Numbered from the stretch's first letter, positions 31,424-40,738 are shown. The stretch is DNA of 64,000 bases from Borreliella yangtzensis (GCF_014201775.1 NZ_JACHFG010000002.1:157357-221356), one strand, 5' to 3'. A program made the numbers and translations. The notes: generated by a model from the sequence alone, not told the origin.

Positions 31424-32188
31424 TTAATCGTTATTATTTTTTAATGTAAATTCGTAAGTTGTAGCGCCTAAAATTGCTCCAATTATTGGGCCAATTATTG
31501 GCACAATAAATATGCTTAGGTCGTTAAAGCCATGATTTTTAAATCCAGCAAATAAGAGTAAAATTCTTGGTCCCAGATCCCTTGCAGGATTAATAGCATA
31601 GCCGTTCATTCCCCCAAAACTTATTCCTATAGCCAAAACTACTGCCCCTATAATAAATGGAAGAAATGGATTATCATTATGTTTTTTTACAAAATCTCCA
31701 ACAACAGAAATTAAAAACATTAGCAAAAAAGTCCCAAAAATTTGATCAATAAATCCAGGCAAAAATCCAGGAATAGCCGGGAAAGTCGCCATTATGCCTT
31801 GGGTATTTTCTAGGCCGGGATCTATTTCTATCCATTTGGGGTAAAATACTATAAGTGTCATTAATGCACCTGTGAATGCTCCTAATATTTGCGCTACAAT
31901 ATAGTGAAAAAGTTTTGAAACGGGAAATTTTCCAATAGTTGCTAATCCTATGCTAACAGCTGGATTAAGATGAGCTCCACTAATTCTTGCTGATGTATAA
32001 ATACCAAATGTTACACCCAATCCCCATCCAAATACTATATTTGTATATCCCCCTTTTATTATTTCTCCTGATATTTCAGGGCTTGAGGGGAATAATACTG
32101 TCATTGCGACAGATCCAGTTCCTAGAGCTAATAGTATAAATGTTCCCAAAAATTCCGATATAAATTCTTGGAATTTTGTATAATTCAT
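31424..32188 (-). CDS. glpF: Glycerol uptake facilitator (aquaglyceroporin)
   Basis: 254 residues with six membrane segments and the two NPA half-helices of the MIP family: LNPAVSIG after SGAH and INPARDLGPR. The Asp in NPARD and the following Arg are typical of glycerol facilitators rather than strict water channels. It forms a passive inner-membrane pore for glycerol. AAGGAGAT stands before the ATG. First gene of glpF-glpK-(89 aa)-glpD, with a predicted 5' leader of about 185 bases. Confidence 0.96.
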   Translation of the reverse strand: MNYTKFQEFISEFLGTFILLALGTGSVAMTVLFPSSPEISGEIIKGGYTNIVFGWGLGVTFGIYTSARISGAHLNPAVSIGLATIGKFPVSKLFHYIVAQILGAFTGALMTLIVFYPKWIEIDPGLENTQGIMATFPAIPGFLPGFIDQIFGTFLLMFLISVVGDFVKKHNDNPFLPFIIGAVVLAIGISFGGMNGYAINPARDLGPRILLLFAGFKNHGFNDLSIFIVPIIGPIIGAILGATTYEFTLKNNND

Positions 32189-32331
32189 ATTTTATCTCCT
32201 TATTTTCATAATAATTTTATTTTTTTAAAAGTTTTAATTTTAAAATTTTGAATTTAGATATATTAAATTTTTTCAATCATATTTAGAATTTTTTTAAAAA
32301 TAGTTACGATTTTTATATTTTAGCTTTCTAG

Positions 32332-32370
32332 ATTAAAAATTAATATTTTTAATTATAAGTTTATAAACTT
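32332..32370. repeat. Two inverted repeats in the glpF 5' leader
   Basis: A perfect 14-bp palindrome AAGTTTATAAACTT (32357-32370) lies at about +4 to +17 relative to the predicted glpF start point. The arms ATTAAAAAT (32332-32340) and ATTTTTAAT (32345-32353) lie just downstream in the leader. Either could be an operator half or an RNA hairpin. The rest of the leader (32189-32331) is AT-rich with no clear structure, no ORF and no recognisable riboswitch. Confidence 0.4.
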
Positions 32371-32380
32371 TATATTTAAT

Positions 32381-32409
32381 ATATTATTTCTAATTAATAT
32401 TATTGTCAA
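32381..32409 (-). promoter_or_regulatory. Predicted sigma-70 promoter of the glp operon
   Basis: On the minus strand TTGACA (32409-32404) and TAATAT (32386-32381) are separated by exactly 17 bases, nearly the ideal housekeeping promoter. The start point would be near 32374, giving a 5' leader of about 185 bases to the glpF ATG. The -35 element lies inside one arm of a 16-bp inverted repeat. glpFKD is known to be regulated between tick and mammal in B. burgdorferi (c-di-GMP and RpoS pathways). Confidence 0.72.
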
Positions 32410-32442
32410 TAATTTAAAAATTTTAATTTTTAAATTATTGAC
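32405..32442. repeat. 16-bp perfect inverted repeat overlapping the glpF -35 element
   Basis: Arms GTCAATAATTTAAAAA (32405-32420) and its exact complement (32427-32442) flank TTTTAA. Each arm ends outward in TTGAC, so one arm supplies the glpF -35 and the other a possible TTGACT -35 facing the kinase gene, although no good -10 follows there. The bases from here to the kinase start (32443-32585) are AT-rich with nothing else recognisable. Confidence 0.6.
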
Positions 32443-32585
32443 TTCTTTTCCAAAAATTTATTTAAGGTTTTTTTATTTTATATTAAAATTTTTACATTGG
32501 ATTTTTTTGATTAATTAAGTTTTATGTTTTAGCAATTCTTTTTTAGATTATATGCAACTTATTTAAGTTATTTTTGGAGGTAGAC

Positions 32586-33191
32586 TTGGTGATTGTAATA
32601 GAAGGTTTAATTGGAGTAGGAAAAACTACTCTTGGAAATATTTTATCAAAGGAGTTGAAAGTTCCTTTTTACAGTGAGCTGAATAATGATTTTACTTTGG
32701 CTATTTTAGGTAAATTTTATAAGGATAAATCCAGATGGGCATTTCCAGTGCAAATTAATTTTCTCAATGAAAGGTTTAAATTAATAAAAGGTGTGTTTAG
32801 AACAAAAGGGGGCATACTTGATAGATCTATTTATGGTGATTGTGTTTTTGCGTCTCTTTTAAATTGCGATGGATATATTTCTGACGAAGAGTATAAAATA
32901 TATATTGATCTTCTTGATAATATGCTTGAGCATTCTCAGCGACCAAGTTTGCTTGTTTATCTTGATTGTAGTATTGATGAGGTTGAACGCAGAATTAAAA
33001 ATAGAAATAGAAGCTTTGAAATGAATATTCCCAGAGATTATCTTGAAGGTCTTAATAGGAAATATTTGAAGTGGTATAATGATTACAGCTTATCTTCAAA
33101 GATAAAATTTTCTTACGATGATATAAATATTTTTAACGAAGAAGATAAGAATAAAGTGATTTCTTTAATTAGAGATAAACTTGTATTATAA
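32586..33191 (+). CDS. Deoxynucleoside kinase
   Basis: 201 residues from TTG 32586. A TTG at 32574 would place the GGAGG Shine-Dalgarno (32576-32580) inside the gene, so the downstream start is right; GTG 32589 is an alternative. The P-loop is EGLIGVGKTTL, followed by the dNK-family DRSIYGD (DRS) motif and the RIKNRNRSFE lid region with arginines. The enzyme phosphorylates deoxyadenosine/deoxyguanosine-type nucleosides; B31's homologue (BB0239) is annotated so. Substrate choice cannot be read from sequence. Borrelia lacks ribonucleotide reductase in most species and depends on deoxynucleoside salvage, which explains its importance. Divergent from glpF. Confidence 0.85.
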   Translation: MVIVIEGLIGVGKTTLGNILSKELKVPFYSELNNDFTLAILGKFYKDKSRWAFPVQINFLNERFKLIKGVFRTKGGILDRSIYGDCVFASLLNCDGYISDEEYKIYIDLLDNMLEHSQRPSLLVYLDCSIDEVERRIKNRNRSFEMNIPRDYLEGLNRKYLKWYNDYSLSSKIKFSYDDINIFNEEDKNKVISLIRDKLVL

Positions 33192-33250
33192 TTACTTATA
33201 GTAGATTGACATTCTTTTATTTTAAAGGTTAAGTGTTAATGGAGGTTCTT

Positions 33251-34021
33251 ATGGGGAGATTATTTCTTCTATATTTTTTATTCTCTTTTGTTTTTTTGAA
33301 TTTATTTGCTCAAGATAATTCTTCTTATGTTGATAAGCAAAAAGAGCTTGCTATTTTTTATTATGAGGTTGGTCAAAGGTATATAAATGTTGGTAAAGTT
33401 AAAAAGGGAAAACTTTTCCAAGCAAAAGCTTTAAAGATTTATCCAGATTTGAAAAAGGGAGTTAATATCAAGCTTGCAGTTAAAGAGCTTGATGCTAGAA
33501 TTAAGGATGACAATTCCAAGGTTGTTATGCTTGAGGATGTTAAACTTGAGGAGATACCTGGGATAGTGCATGAAAAAATAGAAATCAATGATTTTACAAA
33601 TGCTCCTAAAATAGAATATATTGCTCAAAGAGAGAGAAGTAAAAATCAAGACAAAATTATTAAATTTCAATTTGGAAAGTTTGCAAGGGCTTTAATTTCT
33701 CAAAACTTTGATTTGTTTGGATCTGTTATTGCGGATAAAGTTAATGTTATGGGTAAATTTGAATCAAAAGATGATTTTATATCAATTTTATCAAGTGCTT
33801 CATCTAAAATTGATCCGGATGAGCGAGAGTATATATCAGTTGATGATTATTACGATTTAAATTCTTTAAAAATTTCAAAGTCCAACGATACTTCTTTTGT
33901 TGTTAATGTATTTACTAGAAACAATGATTTTACTAAAAATTTTCCATTTTGGAAAGAACGTCAGACTTTAATTTTTACTAAAGAGGATGATAATAATTGG
34001 TTTTTATCTTCTATAAAGTAA
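33251..34021 (+). CDS. BB0238-type exported virulence-associated protein (TPR-like plus NTF2-like)
   Basis: 256 residues from ATG 33251, chosen because GGAGG at 33241-33245 sits five bases upstream; a GTG at 33233 is less likely. The N-terminus [21 protein letters not shown] is a signal peptide. A short helical, TPR-like segment (about 30-65) and a linker precede a C-terminal alpha/beta domain (about 135-256) that resembles the NTF2/DUF4440 fold. In B. burgdorferi BB0238 is reported to bind and stabilise BB0323 and to be needed for infection. The last 61 bases overlap lnt on the opposite strand. Confidence 0.82.
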   Translation: MGRLFLLYFLFSFVFLNLFAQDNSSYVDKQKELAIFYYEVGQRYINVGKVKKGKLFQAKALKIYPDLKKGVNIKLAVKELDARIKDDNSKVVMLEDVKLEEIPGIVHEKIEINDFTNAPKIEYIAQRERSKNQDKIIKFQFGKFARALISQNFDLFGSVIADKVNVMGKFESKDDFISILSSASSKIDPDEREYISVDDYYDLNSLKISKSNDTSFVVNVFTRNNDFTKNFPFWKERQTLIFTKEDDNNWFLSSIK

Positions 34022-35526
34022 AATCTTAGTGTTGTAATTGCAAACATCATTATTAATATATATATAAACGAGTCTCCAATTTTTTCATAAATGGTTGTAA
34101 ATGTTGGAGACAGTTTTACGGTTGATAATAAGTAGCCTTTTGTAAAAGTTTTTAGTCTTTCAGTAATTTCTCCATATTCGTTGATGACCGCAGTGATTCC
34201 TGAGTTTGTAGCTCTAATGGTTTTGATTCCATTTTCAATGCTTCTAAATTTAGACACAACAAAGTGTTGCCATTCTGCTGAATTTGTTTTTGACCAAGAG
34301 TCGTTTGAAAAGTTTAACAATATATTAGCGCCTTGGATTTTATAAAATCTTGAAAGTTCTGGAAATGCATCATCATAACATATTAAGGGAGCAAATTTAA
34401 ATTTTTTCAATTTCAATATTTCAATTTTATTGCCTTCAATTTGTCCCAAGATTCTAAAATTTTTTAAAAAAAAGTTTCTTACAAATTCATATTCGTAAAA
34501 TGGAATTTTTTCTGCAAAAGGGACTAAAAATATTTTAGAGTATATGTTTGCAATGTTAAGGTCCGGTTCTATCATATAAATAGAATTTTGTTGAATCCTT
34601 ATGGTTTTATCTACATTTGAGGGAGCACCAATGGCAAATGGGATTTTATGTTCTTTTATAAAATTTTTTAGCTCATTATGCAAGTTATAGCTTTTAAAGT
34701 ATTGGTCTTCTTTGCTAAAGGGGTAGGTTAGTACTCCTTCGCTCCAAATTACAAATTCTATTTGTGGGTTTTCTTTTAAGGCTTGTTCTGTAATTGTAAT
34801 AGAATCCCTTATTCCTTTCTCGTCATTTCCAGGCAACCATGGGTCAATATTAAGCTGAATAGCTGCAATGTTTATGCTATCTATTTCTTTTGATAATAAG
34901 CTTTGTAGTTCTGTTTTTTTAAGTATTCCGTAAGTAAAAGATGTTGTTATTAACATTATTGGAAATATTGTGTTTAGCAAATTTGTTTTGTTTTTATGGA
35001 TTAAAAAATCTGCAATTCCTGAGTTTAAAAAGTAAACTGCAAATGATACAAAAAATACACCGAAAATGTCTGCTATTTGAATTAGATTATTGAAGTTGTT
35101 TACTGTAAAAGCTGCAAGTCCCCAAGGATATGCTAAAAATCCAATTGATCTTAAGTAATCATAAAATGTGAAAAGCATTGTTATTGTTATTGCTTTATTT
35201 TTAAAGCTTTTTAAAGAGTAATAAAGAAAATAGCCTAAAGTTAATGAATATGGAATGTATCCTATTACCACTCCTATGAATGTAATCCATCCAAATGCAT
35301 GAAAAAATCCAAGCCAAAAATTTTGCAAGCAGTTGGCTATTATGAAGTAAAATACGGTTAATCCTATTAATGTGTTTTTATCTTTTATTTTATTTAAGGC
35401 TAAAAAAAACGGTACATAAGCAACAAATCCCAGGATTGAATATCCGGTTTCTTTAATTTCATTTGGAATTGCAAGTGTTGTAAGAATTCCTGAAAATGCG
35501 GCTAGGCAAAGGTATCTAGTTTTCAT
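33961..35526 (-). CDS. lnt: Apolipoprotein N-acyltransferase
   Basis: 521 residues. About six to eight membrane segments fill the N-terminal half. A periplasmic nitrilase-like domain follows with the catalytic Glu in [12 protein letters not shown], the Lys in [10 protein letters not shown] and the Cys in [11 protein letters not shown], then a final membrane helix. It adds the third acyl chain to the N-terminal cysteine of lipoproteins, essential in an organism whose surface is dominated by lipoproteins. AAGAGGA stands before the ATG. Its 3' end overlaps the BB0238-type gene by 61 bases on the other strand. Confidence 0.93.
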   Translation of the reverse strand: MKTRYLCLAAFSGILTTLAIPNEIKETGYSILGFVAYVPFFLALNKIKDKNTLIGLTVFYFIIANCLQNFWLGFFHAFGWITFIGVVIGYIPYSLTLGYFLYYSLKSFKNKAITITMLFTFYDYLRSIGFLAYPWGLAAFTVNNFNNLIQIADIFGVFFVSFAVYFLNSGIADFLIHKNKTNLLNTIFPIMLITTSFTYGILKKTELQSLLSKEIDSINIAAIQLNIDPWLPGNDEKGIRDSITITEQALKENPQIEFVIWSEGVLTYPFSKEDQYFKSYNLHNELKNFIKEHKIPFAIGAPSNVDKTIRIQQNSIYMIEPDLNIANIYSKIFLVPFAEKIPFYEYEFVRNFFLKNFRILGQIEGNKIEILKLKKFKFAPLICYDDAFPELSRFYKIQGANILLNFSNDSWSKTNSAEWQHFVVSKFRSIENGIKTIRATNSGITAVINEYGEITERLKTFTKGYLLSTVKLSPTFTTIYEKIGDSFIYILIMMFAITTLRFYFIEDKNQLLSSSLVKIKV

Positions 35527-35676
35527 TTTTCCTCTTTTTTACTATTATTAGTAGTAGCATAATGATGTAATATTATTAAAACATTATCATTAATAATTTT
35601 ATATGAATAGTATTAATTTTTTGTATTTTTTGTGAAATTTATGCTTGTAATAGGTCTTTAGAGAGTAAGGGAGATT

Positions 35677-37683
35677 ATGTTAGCTTTTGTTTTTATTGGT
35701 TTGTTTTTTTTAAATTTTTTTAGTTTACCTGCTCAAGGAATAGTTACCAATAAAGATGCTCAAGAAGAGTTTAAATGGGCTCTTAATTCTTATAACAATG
35801 GAATTTATGATGATGCTCTTTTGTCTTTTAAAAAAATTTTAAGTTTTGATCCTAATAACCTTGATTATCATTTTTGGACTGGTAATGTTTATTACAGATT
35901 GGGTTATGTTGAAGAAGCTTTAATGGAATGGAGAAATTTAAAAGATCAAGGTTATAAGGTTTCTTATCTTAGACATTTGATTTCTACTATTGAGCAAAGG
36001 AGAGGGATTTTTTCAAATTACGAACTTAATTTTAAAAAACTTGTAAAAGTGGCTTCTCTTGATAATTCTATTTACAAAAGGCCGCACGGGTATCAGATTA
36101 CATCTTTGAGAGCTGATAAATACGGTGGATATTATGCTGCTAACTTTGTAGGTAATGAAATATTGTATTTTGATGTCAATAATAATGTTAATATTTTGGT
36201 TAAAGATGGATTTAGTTATTTAAAATCGCCTTATGATGTTATTGAAGCTAATAATTTGCTTTATGTTACTCTTTATTCAAGTGATGAAGTTGGTGTTTAC
36301 GACAAAGTTCTAGGAGTTAAAAGGAAATCTATTGGGAAAAAAGGCACAAAAGATGGCGAATTGCTTGCTCCTCAGTATATGGCTATTGATAAGAGAAACT
36401 ATATTTATGTGAGCGAGTGGGGAAATAAAAGAGTTAGCAAATTTGGACTTGATGGCGATTTTATTTTGCATTTTGGCTATAGAACTTCAGGTTACAAGGG
36501 GCTTTTGGGTCCTACAGGTATAACTTATTTGAATGAGAATATTTATGTTGCAGACTCTTTGCGAAATACTATTGAAGTTTTTGATACTAGTGGCAATCAT
36601 TTGTATTCAGTTTTTACTTCTATTGAAGGGATAGAGGGTCTTAGTAGCGATTTTACCGGTAACAATGTTATAGTATCTTCAAAATATGGTGTTTATAGCT
36701 ACAATATTGCTAAAAAGACAATTACAAAAATTTTAAATGCAGATAAAGTGAATTCTAAAATTTCTTCATCTGTTTTGGATGCTAATAATCAGATGATTGT
36801 CTCAGATTTTAATAATGCCAAAGTTTCAGTTTACAAAAGTGATTCAAGTCTTTACGATAGTTTAAATGTTGATGTTAGAAGAATAGTTAGACTTGGGGGC
36901 CCTAAAATTTACGTTGAGCTTAATGTAAGCAGCAAAAGCGGGCTGCCTGTTGTTGGACTTAAAAGTGAAAATTTTTCAATTGCAAATGAAAATTATTACA
37001 TTGTCAATCCTAAAGTAGCGTACAATGTAAATGCTTCAAAAGACATTAATATAGCAGTTGTTTTTGATAAATCTTCTTATATGAAAAATTATGATCTAGA
37101 TCAAATTGTAAGTTTAAATGCTTTAATGGAGTCGTCAAAAAATAAAAGTTTTAGTTTTATAAATGCAACAAATGTGCCTATTATAGATAATATTGAAAGC
37201 TTAACAAATAGTATTAAAAATACAAGTTCTCTTGGTCCTTATAGTACAGATTTTATAAAAACAGATGTTAGTTTAAAGTTGGCAGGTTCTGGGCTTATGT
37301 CAAAAAGCTCAAGAAGAGCAGTAGTCTATTTTAGTGGCGGTGTTTTAAATCGCAAAGCTTTTGAGAAATACTCTTTAGATACAATAGTAAGCTATTATAA
37401 AAATAATGATATAAGGTTTTACTTAATATTATTTGGCAATGATCCTGTTAATAGCAAGCTTCAGTATTTAGTTAATGAGACAGGTGGCGCCATAATTCCC
37501 TTTTCATCTTATGAAGGAGTATCTAAAGTTTATGATTTAATTTTAGAACAAAAAACAGGTACTTATTTGCTAGAATATTATTATCCAGGTCCTCAAGAGC
37601 CTAATAAATATTTTAATTTATCTGTTGAGGTAAATATGAATCAACAGACGGGAAGGGGAGAATTTGCATATTTTATTAATTAG
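35677..37683 (+). CDS. Exported protein with TPR, NHL beta-propeller and VWA-like domains
   Basis: 668 residues with a signal peptide (MLAFVFIGLFFLNFFSLPAQ). Residues about 28-100 form two TPR-like hairpins. About 125-400 contain NHL-type propeller blades (LLAPQYMAIDKRNYIYVSEW, LLGPTGITYLNENIYVADS). About 420-660 look like a von Willebrand A domain with a degenerate metal site: DKSSYM replaces DxSxS. The combination suggests a periplasmic or surface protein-binding scaffold. It corresponds to BB0236. No enzyme motif is seen, and the function is unknown to me. GGGAG precedes the ATG; ychF follows 32 bases later. Confidence 0.75.
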   Translation: MLAFVFIGLFFLNFFSLPAQGIVTNKDAQEEFKWALNSYNNGIYDDALLSFKKILSFDPNNLDYHFWTGNVYYRLGYVEEALMEWRNLKDQGYKVSYLRHLISTIEQRRGIFSNYELNFKKLVKVASLDNSIYKRPHGYQITSLRADKYGGYYAANFVGNEILYFDVNNNVNILVKDGFSYLKSPYDVIEANNLLYVTLYSSDEVGVYDKVLGVKRKSIGKKGTKDGELLAPQYMAIDKRNYIYVSEWGNKRVSKFGLDGDFILHFGYRTSGYKGLLGPTGITYLNENIYVADSLRNTIEVFDTSGNHLYSVFTSIEGIEGLSSDFTGNNVIVSSKYGVYSYNIAKKTITKILNADKVNSKISSSVLDANNQMIVSDFNNAKVSVYKSDSSLYDSLNVDVRRIVRLGGPKIYVELNVSSKSGLPVVGLKSENFSIANENYYIVNPKVAYNVNASKDINIAVVFDKSSYMKNYDLDQIVSLNALMESSKNKSFSFINATNVPIIDNIESLTNSIKNTSSLGPYSTDFIKTDVSLKLAGSGLMSKSSRRAVVYFSGGVLNRKAFEKYSLDTIVSYYKNNDIRFYLILFGNDPVNSKLQYLVNETGGAIIPFSSYEGVSKVYDLILEQKTGTYLLEYYYPGPQEPNKYFNLSVEVNMNQQTGRGEFAYFIN

Positions 37684-37715
37684 ATTGCTTTTTAATTTTA
37701 TTAGGGGTTTGAGAT

Positions 37716-38822
37716 ATGAAACTTAATGCAGGAATTGTGGGACTTCCCAATGTGGGCAAATCTACTTTATTTGCATCGTTAACATCATCTAAGGTTGAGA
37801 TTGCTAATTATCCTTTTTGTACTATTGAGCCAAATGTAGGAATAGTAGAGATTCCTGATGAAAGGCTGTTAAAAATTGCAGAGTGTATTGTTCCACAAAA
37901 GATTATTTCTGCTGTTATGGAATTTGTGGATATTGCAGGTCTTGTTAAAGGGGCATCAACAGGTGAGGGGCTTGGTAATAAGTTTTTGGCTAATATTCGC
38001 GAGGTTTCTCTTATTGTTCATGTTGTAAGATGCTTTGAAGAAAAAGAAGTTATTCATATTAATAATGAAATTAATCCTGAAAAAGATATAACTACAATCA
38101 ATATTGAACTTTGTCTATCAGATCTTGAAACTGTTCAAAAAAGTCTTCAAAAGCAAGAAAAAAATGTGAAAAGCACTGATAAAAAAATTAGCGAATCTTC
38201 TAAGGCAATTGTTTTAATGCTAAAAAGGCTTGAAGATCATTTAGGTAATATGAATCCTGCTATTGAGTTTAAATTTGATGATTTCGAATACAATTTTATT
38301 AGATCGTTAAATCTTTTGACTTTTAAAAAAGTTTTGTATGTTTGTAATGTCGATGAAAATTCACTTAGTGGCAATAAATATACAGATATTGTAAAAAATA
38401 TTGCTTTGAAAGAAGGAAATGATTTTTTAATATTATGTGCCAAAATTGAAGCCGAGCTTGCTGGAATAAAGGATGTATCTTATAAAAATGAAATGTTAGA
38501 ATTATTTGGGATAAATGATAGCGGCCTTAGTAATTTGATAAAAAAAGCCTATTATACTTTAGGGCTTAGAACTTATTTTACAGCAGGATTGCAAGAAGTT
38601 AGAGCTTGGACATTTAAACAGGGCACTAAAGCTCCTAAAGCCGCTGGAATAATTCATAGCGACTTTGAGAGGGGTTTTATTAAAGCAGAAGTTTATTCTT
38701 GTGAGGATTTGTTTAAATTTCAAAGTGTTCAAAGACTAAAAGAGAAAGGACTTGTTAGAATTGAAGGTAAAGAATACCTGGTAAGAGATGGAGATGTAAT
38801 CTTTTTTAAATTTAATGTTTAG
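37716..38822 (+). CDS. ychF: YchF/OLA1-family ATPase
   Basis: 368 residues, usual for YchF. The G1 motif is GLPNVGKSTLF, G3 DIAGLVKGAS, and the G4 position reads NVDEN rather than NKxD, which in this family goes with ATP preference. A coiled-coil insertion follows G3 and a C-terminal TGS-like domain ends the protein (GFIKAEVYSCEDLF). It binds ribosomes and is implicated in stress responses. The 14-base gap to the next gene suggests co-transcription. Confidence 0.96.
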   Translation: MKLNAGIVGLPNVGKSTLFASLTSSKVEIANYPFCTIEPNVGIVEIPDERLLKIAECIVPQKIISAVMEFVDIAGLVKGASTGEGLGNKFLANIREVSLIVHVVRCFEEKEVIHINNEINPEKDITTINIELCLSDLETVQKSLQKQEKNVKSTDKKISESSKAIVLMLKRLEDHLGNMNPAIEFKFDDFEYNFIRSLNLLTFKKVLYVCNVDENSLSGNKYTDIVKNIALKEGNDFLILCAKIEAELAGIKDVSYKNEMLELFGINDSGLSNLIKKAYYTLGLRTYFTAGLQEVRAWTFKQGTKAPKAAGIIHSDFERGFIKAEVYSCEDLFKFQSVQRLKEKGLVRIEGKEYLVRDGDVIFFKFNV

Positions 38823-38836
38823 ATTTATTTTATATT

Positions 38837-39664
38837 ATGGGTTATTTATTTTTAAATAATATAAAATTAGTTAGTTTGTTTGTTTTCAATATTGCAATTT
38901 GTTTGCTTTATTTATTTTTGTATGATACTATTTTTTTTTATTTTGTTCTGGGGATTTTTTTAGTAAATTTTTTTGTAATTCTTTTTTATTTAAGATATTT
39001 TTGTTCTATTTCTTTTAAGGGTTCTAAGATTTATTATAAGAGTAATTTTTTAAGTTATAATTTTGATTTTAATGATATTATTTCGTTTGAAAAAAGATTG
39101 TCAGACAATGTTTTGATTTTAAAATTAAAAAATAAAAAAAAGATTAAGATTTGTTTTTGGATAGGCAATGGTTCGAGTGAATTATTCAAAGAGCTTAAAT
39201 TTCGAAGAAAAGATTTATTTATTCCAAAATTGGAAAATTTCCCAATAAGATATTATTTGTCTTATGTCTATCTTTGCATGTTTTTGGCTCGTATTATAAT
39301 TAGTTTATTTGTTTATTATATTTCATTAAGCAATATATTTATTTTTTTATTTATTTGTTTTATTGATATTAAAGTTTTATTAGGTGATCTTTCGGTTATT
39401 AGCAATATAGTGTTGTTTTATGAATTTAGGCAAGATTCAATTTATGAAAGAAAAATCTTTAAAGGTGAAATTTATTTTTATGAATTTTTTGAAAAAATTT
39501 TTGTTACTAGGGAATTTGAATTTAACAATAAAAGTTATTTATGTTTTTCCTATAAAAGGAATCATTCGGCAAAAAAAGTATATATCTTGAATAAAAAAAT
39601 TTCTTATTCCATGCAAAAGGTTTTTGAGTATATTAATCAAAATTATAATACTGAATTAATTTAA
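38837..39664 (+). CDS. Integral membrane protein of unknown function
   Basis: 275 residues. Two membrane segments (about 8-55), then a beta-rich cytoplasmic stretch (about 58-128) that may be a bacterial PH-like domain, two further segments (about 135-180) and a second beta-rich region. No catalytic motif and no family I can name with confidence. It follows ychF by 14 bases and precedes the rpsT promoter. It corresponds to BB0234. Confidence 0.65.
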   Translation: MGYLFLNNIKLVSLFVFNIAICLLYLFLYDTIFFYFVLGIFLVNFFVILFYLRYFCSISFKGSKIYYKSNFLSYNFDFNDIISFEKRLSDNVLILKLKNKKKIKICFWIGNGSSELFKELKFRRKDLFIPKLENFPIRYYLSYVYLCMFLARIIISLFVYYISLSNIFIFLFICFIDIKVLLGDLSVISNIVLFYEFRQDSIYERKIFKGEIYFYEFFEKIFVTREFEFNNKSYLCFSYKRNHSAKKVYILNKKISYSMQKVFEYINQNYNTELI

Positions 39665-39671
39665 GCTTTGA

Positions 39672-39700
39672 TTGACTATATTTAAATTAGTTGGTATATT
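39672..39700 (+). promoter_or_regulatory. Predicted sigma-70 promoter of rpsT-hbb
   Basis: TTGACT (39672-39677) and TATATT (39695-39700) are separated by 17 bases and lie 34 bases before the rpsT start. This is one of the two best housekeeping promoters in the window. It should drive rpsT, hbb and the bactofilin gene. Confidence 0.7.
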
Positions 39701-39733
39701 AAATTCATTGTTTAATAAATTAAGGAGTATCAC

Positions 39734-39991
39734 TTGAGAAAAAATGCATCTGCATTGAAGCGCTCTCGTCAAAATTTAAAAAGAAAGATTAGAAATGTAA
39801 GTGTAAAAAGTGAATTAAAGACAATAGAAAAACGCTGTATCAATATGATTAAATCGGGTAAAAAAGACGAAGCTATTGAATTTTTTAAGTTTGTTGCAAA
39901 AAAACTAGACACTGCTGCTAGAAAGCGAATAATTCATAAAAATAAGGCCGCTAGAAAAAAATCTCGTTTAAATGTTTTGCTGTTAAAGTAA
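39734..39991 (+). CDS. rpsT: Ribosomal protein bS20
   Basis: 85 residues, highly basic, all-helical, with ASALKRSRQNLKRKIRN at the N-terminus as in bS20. The start is TTG at 39734, with AAGGAG six bases upstream. E. coli rpsT also begins with UUG, where the weak codon takes part in autoregulation, so the same may hold here. It binds 16S rRNA early in 30S assembly. hbb follows 12 bases later. Confidence 0.95.
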   Translation: MRKNASALKRSRQNLKRKIRNVSVKSELKTIEKRCINMIKSGKKDEAIEFFKFVAKKLDTAARKRIIHKNKAARKKSRLNVLLLK

Positions 39992-40003
39992 GGAAATTAG
40001 TTT

Positions 40004-40330
40004 ATGTCTTTTCCAAGAAGACCAAAGATTACTAAGTCAGATATTGTTGATCAAATATCTTTGAATATTAGAAATAATAATCTAAAATTAGAAAAAAAAT
40101 ACATAAGACTTGTAATAGATGCTTTTTTTGAAGAGCTTAAGAGTAATCTTTGTTCAAATAATGTTATTGAGTTTAGATCTTTTGGTACATTTGAAGTTAG
40201 AAAAAGAAAGGGACGTTTAAATGCTCGCAATCCTCAAACAGGAGAATATGTTAAAGTTTTAGATCATCATGTTGCATATTTTCGTCCAGGCAAAGATTTG
40301 AAAGAGAGAGTTTGGGGTATTAAAGGTTAA
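40004..40330 (+). CDS. hbb: HU/IHF-family nucleoid protein Hbb
   Basis: 108 residues, about 15 longer than E. coli HU because of the N-terminal [15 protein letters not shown] and a short tail. The DNA-binding arm contains the invariant RNPQTGE with its intercalating proline, and [15 protein letters not shown] is the family core. Hbb of B. burgdorferi is a characterised DNA-bending protein. GGAA stands nine bases upstream of the ATG. It lies between rpsT and a bactofilin gene, whose ATG follows its TAA directly. Confidence 0.96.
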   Translation: MSFPRRPKITKSDIVDQISLNIRNNNLKLEKKYIRLVIDAFFEELKSNLCSNNVIEFRSFGTFEVRKRKGRLNARNPQTGEYVKVLDHHVAYFRPGKDLKERVWGIKG

Positions 40331-40738
40331 ATGCCGGTTAATGTGGTAGATTCTTATAAATGGGATTGTAAGCTGGATTCTAGTTTAACTTTTAGAGGAA
40401 AATTAAAATTTGAAGGAACTTTGTATCTCGATTCTTCTTTTGAAGGTGAAATATCTTCGAAAGGAGGTGTGCTTTTTATTGGTAAAAACAGCAAGGTTAT
40501 CACCGATGTGGTAATTTGTGATACATTAATAGTAGAAGGAATTTTGAAGGGTAATGTAAATGCTGCTAGTAAAGTTTATTTAAACAGTGGTTGTAAAATA
40601 TATGGGGATGTAAAGACAAAAAAAATATTTATTAATGATAATATAATTTTTGATGGTAAGTGTGAAATGATAAAATCTAATGAAATTATAGATTTATTTT
40701 CTTTCACCGTTTCACAAATAAAAGATACTTTGCAATAG
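40331..40738 (+). CDS. Bactofilin (second copy)
   Basis: 135 residues, essentially one bactofilin beta-helix: SSLTFRGKLKFEGTLYLDSS, GVLFIGKNSKVITDVVI, DTLIVEGILKGNVNAASKVY. It is shorter than the 184-residue bactofilin at 26757 and lacks a long charged tail. Its ATG is directly after the hbb stop, so it is translated from the rpsT-hbb message. Two bactofilins may co-polymerise or have separate positions in the cell. It corresponds to BB0231. Confidence 0.87.
   Translation: MPVNVVDSYKWDCKLDSSLTFRGKLKFEGTLYLDSSFEGEISSKGGVLFIGKNSKVITDVVICDTLIVEGILKGNVNAASKVYLNSGCKIYGDVKTKKIFINDNIIFDGKCEMIKSNEIIDLFSFTVSQIKDTLQ

Noticed and set aside
32574..32585. TTG start for the deoxynucleoside kinase
   Set aside because: It coincides with the GGAGG Shine-Dalgarno of the downstream TTG.
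33233..33250. GTG start for the BB0238-type gene
   Set aside because: GGAGG lies inside this extension at the right distance from ATG 33251, which begins a clean signal peptide.
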